The position numbers and the translations under genes are program-made. DNA of 7,425 nt from Bacteroidota bacterium (GTDB lineage: Bacteria; Bacteroidota; Bacteroidia; Chitinophagales; LD1), in the NCBI GenBank assembly GCA_018267435.1, contig JAFDYM010000046.1:1-7425 (forward strand), written 5' to 3'. This document shows, one piece after another, positions 4,388 through 7,425 of this stretch. The notes under the pieces are model-generated. The model made no database searches. It worked only from the letters and a program-made list of their open reading frames with translations, and was not told the DNA's origin. Position 1 is the first letter of the stretch. Every line of letters starts with the position of its first letter.

Positions 4388-5602
4388 ATGAGTAATAACA
4401 AGAAAGTTGTGTTGGCATTTAGCGGTGGTTTAGATACTACCTTCTGTGCCATTTATTTAAAAGAAGAACTGGGCTGCGAGGTTCACGCGCTTACCGTAAA
4501 CACTGGCGGCTTTAGCAGCGAAGAAATAGCTGCCATAGAGCAACATGCTTTTGCCTTGGGCGTAGCATCGTTCAAGTGCGTAGATGCTTGCGATGATTAT
4601 TATAACGATGTAATAAAGTACTTGATATTCGGCAATGTACTAAAGAATAATACCTATCCGCTATCGGTAAGTGCCGAGCGTACGGTACAAGCCATAGCAG
4701 CGGCTAAATACGCTACCACTATAGGCGCCGGTGCCATAGCACACGGTAGCACAGGCGCGGGCAACGACCAAGTGCGCTTTGATATGGTGTTCCAAATAAT
4801 AGCACCCGAGCAGCAGGTAATCACTCCTATACGCGACTTGCGCCTATCGCGCGAGGCGGAGATAGAATACTTGAAGAAGCACGGCGTAGCTATGAACTTC
4901 GAGAAGGCTGCGTATAGCATCAACAAAGGTATATGGGGCACATCGGTAGGTGGCCGCGAAACACTTACAAGCAACCAAAGCTTGCCTGAAAGCGCATATC
5001 CTACACAGTTAACTAGCAATGAAACCCTTGATGTTACCTTGCACTTTCAGCAAGGCGAAATGAAAGGTGTAAACGATGAGCAATTTGCGAACCCAGTAGA
5101 TGCTATCAAGCACTTGCAACAACTAGCTACACCATTTGCTATAGGTAGAGATATACACGTGGGCGATACCATTATAGGTATTAAAGGCCGTGTAGGCTTT
5201 GAAGCCGCCGCACCATTGATAACTATAAAGGCGCACCATTTGCTTGAGAAGCACACGCTTACCAAGTGGCAAATGTTTATGAAAGACCAAGTAGCTGCAT
5301 GGTATGGCAACTGGCTACACGAAGGTCAATACTTCGACCCTGTAATGCGCGACATAGAGGCGTTTATGGCTTCTACCCAGCAGTTTGTTACAGGCAAGGT
5401 ATTGGTGAAACTATTGCCATATAGGTTTGAATTGATAGGTATAGAATCGGCGCACGATTTAATGTCTTCCAAGTTTGGTAGCTATGGCGAAATGAACAAA
5501 ACCTGGAGCGGTGATGATGTAAAAGGCTTCACTAAAATATTCGGCAACCAAACAGGTATATACTATAAGGTGAACCAACTTAATGCCGTTAGCCATGAAT
5601 AA
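4388..5602 (+). CDS. argG: argininosuccinate synthase
   Basis: A 404-residue cytoplasmic ligase that joins citrulline and aspartate using ATP, the penultimate step of arginine synthesis. The N-type pyrophosphatase loop is FSGGLDTT (11-18). AHGSTGAGNDQVRF (118-131) is the citrulline/aspartate-binding block, SINKGIWGTSVGG (177-189) corresponds to the usual 'SiD.NLWG.s.EgG' stretch, and GIKGRVGFEAAAPLI (264-278) to the 'VGIKSRgiYEaPaa' region. Length is normal for the family. Compared with textbook ArgG, the Lys of TGKGNDQ is A124 and the NLWG/EGG wording is altered; this fits the divergent Bacteroidota form rather than damage. The gene starts 2 bases after the GNAT stop, and its end overlaps argC by 8 bases in ATGAATAA, typical of translational coupling. 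Confidence 0.95.
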   Translation: MSNNKKVVLAFSGGLDTTFCAIYLKEELGCEVHALTVNTGGFSSEEIAAIEQHAFALGVASFKCVDACDDYYNDVIKYLIFGNVLKNNTYPLSVSAERTVQAIAAAKYATTIGAGAIAHGSTGAGNDQVRFDMVFQIIAPEQQVITPIRDLRLSREAEIEYLKKHGVAMNFEKAAYSINKGIWGTSVGGRETLTSNQSLPESAYPTQLTSNETLDVTLHFQQGEMKGVNDEQFANPVDAIKHLQQLATPFAIGRDIHVGDTIIGIKGRVGFEAAAPLITIKAHHLLEKHTLTKWQMFMKDQVAAWYGNWLHEGQYFDPVMRDIEAFMASTQQFVTGKVLVKLLPYRFELIGIESAHDLMSSKFGSYGEMNKTWSGDDVKGFTKIFGNQTGIYYKVNQLNAVSHE

Positions 5603-6578
5603 AGTAAAGGCTGGCATAGTAGGTGGTGCAGGCTATACAGGTGGCGAGTTGCTACGCTTGTTGTTGTTGCACCCGCATGTAGAGATTGCCTTTGTGCAAA
5701 GCAGTAGCAATGCGGGCAATGCCGTATACGATGTGCATACCGATTTGTATGTCGAAACTGACTTGCAGTTTTCCTCTACCCATAGCAATGATGTAGATGT
5801 CATATTTCTATGCGGGGGACATGGTGCGGGTAGAGAATTTGTAGCAAAGAACCTCTTGCCCGATAACATAGTGGTAATAGACTTGAGCCAGGACTTTAGG
5901 CACAAGGCTAATGCCACAGCCAGCACACGCAACTTCGTTTATGGTCTGCCTGAATTGAAGAAGGATGCCATAAAACAGGCGAACAGTATAGCAAACCCAG
6001 GCTGCTTTGCTACAGGCATACAGTTGGCGCTATTGCCGTTGGCAAAGGCAGGTGCGTTGCAGAATGATGTACATATCAATGCTACTACGGGCAGCACGGG
6101 TGCAGGGCAAGCATTAAGTGCTACTACACACTTTAGCTGGCGCGATAGCAACCTTTCGGTATATAAAGCATTCGAACACCAACATATAACAGAGATAAAC
6201 GAATCGCTTAGCGCATTGCAGCAAGGCTTCGATAAGCAACTCTTATTTGTACCACAACGCGGCAATTTTACACGCGGCATATTAGCCTCTGTTTCTACCA
6301 AAACTGACCTTACGCAGCAGGCATTGAACGAACTTTATAGTACTTACTATGCGGCTCATCCTTTTGTGCAGATATGTGCTAAAGATGTAGACCTAAAACA
6401 AGTGGTGAATACAAACCGTTGCTTTCTGCACATAGCTAAGCACGGCGACTATGTACACATTACATCAGTAATAGATAACCTGCTAAAAGGTGCATCGGGG
6501 CAGGCGGTGCAGAATATGAATATTGTTTTTGGCTTCGATGAAAAGGCGGGCCTTAACTTAAAACCAGTTGCATTTTAA
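5595..6578 (+). CDS. argC: N-acetyl- (or N-succinyl-) gamma-glutamyl-phosphate reductase
   Basis: A 327-residue NADPH-dependent reductase converting N-acyl-glutamyl phosphate to the semialdehyde. The dinucleotide-binding GIVGGAGYTGGELLRLL is at 8-24, the catalytic cysteine is C137 in SIANPGCFATGIQLALLPL, TTGSTGAGQ (164-172) follows as in the family, and the EHQHITEI block (194-201, H195 and H197) corresponds to the usual 'GHRHxPEI' site. The later FVPQRGNFTRGI (218-229) stands where many ArgC proteins have 'FTPHlvPmnRG', so a Gln replaces the usual His there. The ATG at 5595 is preferred because MNKVKAGIVGGAGYTGG is the normal family beginning. An in-frame ATG at 5583 would add only MPLA and lengthen the overlap with argG to 20 bases. 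The stop is 2 bases before argD. Confidence 0.94.
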   Translation: MNKVKAGIVGGAGYTGGELLRLLLLHPHVEIAFVQSSSNAGNAVYDVHTDLYVETDLQFSSTHSNDVDVIFLCGGHGAGREFVAKNLLPDNIVVIDLSQDFRHKANATASTRNFVYGLPELKKDAIKQANSIANPGCFATGIQLALLPLAKAGALQNDVHINATTGSTGAGQALSATTHFSWRDSNLSVYKAFEHQHITEINESLSALQQGFDKQLLFVPQRGNFTRGILASVSTKTDLTQQALNELYSTYYAAHPFVQICAKDVDLKQVVNTNRCFLHIAKHGDYVHITSVIDNLLKGASGQAVQNMNIVFGFDEKAGLNLKPVAF

Positions 6579-6580
6579 AG

Positions 6581-7425
6581 ATGGAAATGTTCAATGTATA
6601 TCCCTTGTTTGATGTTGTGCCCGTAAAGGGTGAGGGAATGTATTTGTACGATGAAAAGGGTACGCAGTACCTTGATTTGTATGGAGGCCATGCCGTTATT
6701 TCTATCGGCCACAGCCATCCGTATTACGTAAGTAAAATAACCGAGCAGCTTAGTAAAATAGGTTTCTATTCTAACTCGGTACATATACCGCAGCAGCAGG
6801 AGTTGGCTACTAAATTAGGTGAGCTTTCTGGCTATAATGACTATCAGTTATTCTTGTGCAACTCAGGAGCGGAAGCAAATGAGAACGCATTGAAGTTGGC
6901 TTCATTCCATAATGGCAAGAAGAAGGTTATTGCCTTCAGTCAGTCATTCCACGGGCGTACATCGTTGGCAGTAGCTACTACTAACGATGCCACTATACAA
7001 GCACCTATCAATACCAATGCAGATATTGTGTTCTTGCCATTCAATGATAAGCAAGCGTTTATAGATGCAATGGATAGCGATGTGTGTGCCGTAATAATAG
7101 AAGGCATACAAGGCGTAGGAGGTGTAAATATCCCTGATTCAGATTTTCTGCAATTACTAAGGGTGCAGTGCGACTTATATGGTTCTGTATTGATATTGGA
7201 TGAGATACAGTCTGGCTATGGAAGAACAGGTAAGTTTTTCGCACACCAACACGCAAATGTAAAGGCTGATATAATAACAGTGGCTAAGGGCATGGGCAAC
7301 GGCTTCCCTATAGGGGGTGTATTGATAAGCCCTGATTTCAAACGTAAGTATGGTATGCTGGGTACCACTTTCGGTGGTGCATACTTCGCCTGTGCCGCGG
7401 GCATAACAGTATTGGATGTTATAAC
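6581..7425 (+). CDS. argD: acetylornithine/succinylornithine aminotransferase, 5' part
   Basis: A class III PLP-dependent aminotransferase that converts N-acylglutamate semialdehyde to N-acylornithine with glutamate as donor. 281 complete codons are visible and the frame is open at the right edge, so about a quarter of the protein (family length near 380-400) is missing. Seen in order: YLDLYGGHAVISIGHSHP (30-47), NSGAEANENALK (94-105) for cofactor phosphate binding, SFHGRT (122-127), E174 in IIEGIQG, DEIQSGYGRTG (207-217) with the PLP-ring aspartate D207, and TVAKGMGNGFPIGG (233-246) with Schiff-base lysine K236, then GTTFGGAYFAC (261-271). The start MEMFNVYPLF is chosen by the family-like beginning '(M)x(L/M)F.VYPLF'. 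It starts 2 bases after the argC stop. The DEIQSGYGRTG and GGAYFAC wording differs slightly from enterobacterial ArgD. Acetyl versus succinyl substrate is undecided. Confidence 0.94.
   Translation, partial: MEMFNVYPLFDVVPVKGEGMYLYDEKGTQYLDLYGGHAVISIGHSHPYYVSKITEQLSKIGFYSNSVHIPQQQELATKLGELSGYNDYQLFLCNSGAEANENALKLASFHNGKKKVIAFSQSFHGRTSLAVATTNDATIQAPINTNADIVFLPFNDKQAFIDAMDSDVCAVIIEGIQGVGGVNIPDSDFLQLLRVQCDLYGSVLILDEIQSGYGRTGKFFAHQHANVKADIITVAKGMGNGFPIGGVLISPDFKRKYGMLGTTFGGAYFACAAGITVLDVI

Noticed and set aside
5583..5594. Upstream ATG as the argC start
   Set aside because: It adds four residues (MPLA) not typical of ArgC, while the ATG at 5595 gives the usual beginning and a coupled overlap with the argG stop. 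It cannot be fully excluded.

Overview
The window looks like chromosomal DNA from a member of the Bacteroidota, most likely of the Chitinophagaceae type. The grounds are the arginine gene order (acetyltransferase, argG, argC, argD), a bacillithiol deacetylase beside a DinB-like protein, promoter-like sites of the form TTG-N(18-22)-TAnnTTTG, almost no Shine-Dalgarno sequences, and heavy use of ATA, CTA, CGC and AGC codons. The genus is not determined. All real genes are on the plus strand. No mobile element, CRISPR array or phage gene was seen.

Positions 1-1490 hold three closely spaced genes: the 3' end of a DUF4412-like protein, a DUF1569 (DinB-superfamily) protein with a likely metal triad, and bshB1, the zinc deacetylase of bacillithiol synthesis. 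The gaps are 9 and 18 bases, so they are probably co-transcribed. DinB-fold proteins include bacillithiol S-transferases, which makes the DUF1569-bshB1 pairing suggestive.

Positions 1491-1775 hold a tRNA-Ser(UGA) gene with its own Bacteroidota-type promoter almost touching the mature 5' end, an encoded CCA, and a strong intrinsic terminator. An amidase-signature enzyme (480 aa, start 1910) follows. Its frame is open back through the terminator and tRNA, so a naive gene call would be 84 residues too long.

Positions 3353-3728 form a long non-genic leader before the arginine cluster. It contains a promoter candidate, a 9-bp inverted repeat, a 49-codon open frame ending Arg-Arg-stop, and, one base after that stop, three consecutive hairpins each with a six-base loop. 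An overlapping 18-codon frame resembles the N-terminus of the downstream acetyltransferase. This leader is the best candidate in the window for something undescribed, possibly an arginine-responsive attenuator.

Positions 3729-7425 hold a tightly packed operon: a GNAT acyltransferase (probably the first-step N-acylglutamate synthase), argG, argC and the 5' part of argD, with gaps of 2 nt, an 8-nt overlap, and 2 nt. The GNAT would acylate glutamate, ArgC would reduce the acylglutamyl phosphate, ArgD would transaminate the semialdehyde to acylornithine, and ArgG would join citrulline and aspartate late in the pathway. The kinase, transcarbamylase and deacylase genes are not in the window and presumably lie further downstream. 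Some Bacteroidota use N-succinyl rather than N-acetyl intermediates, and the sequence alone does not tell which applies here.
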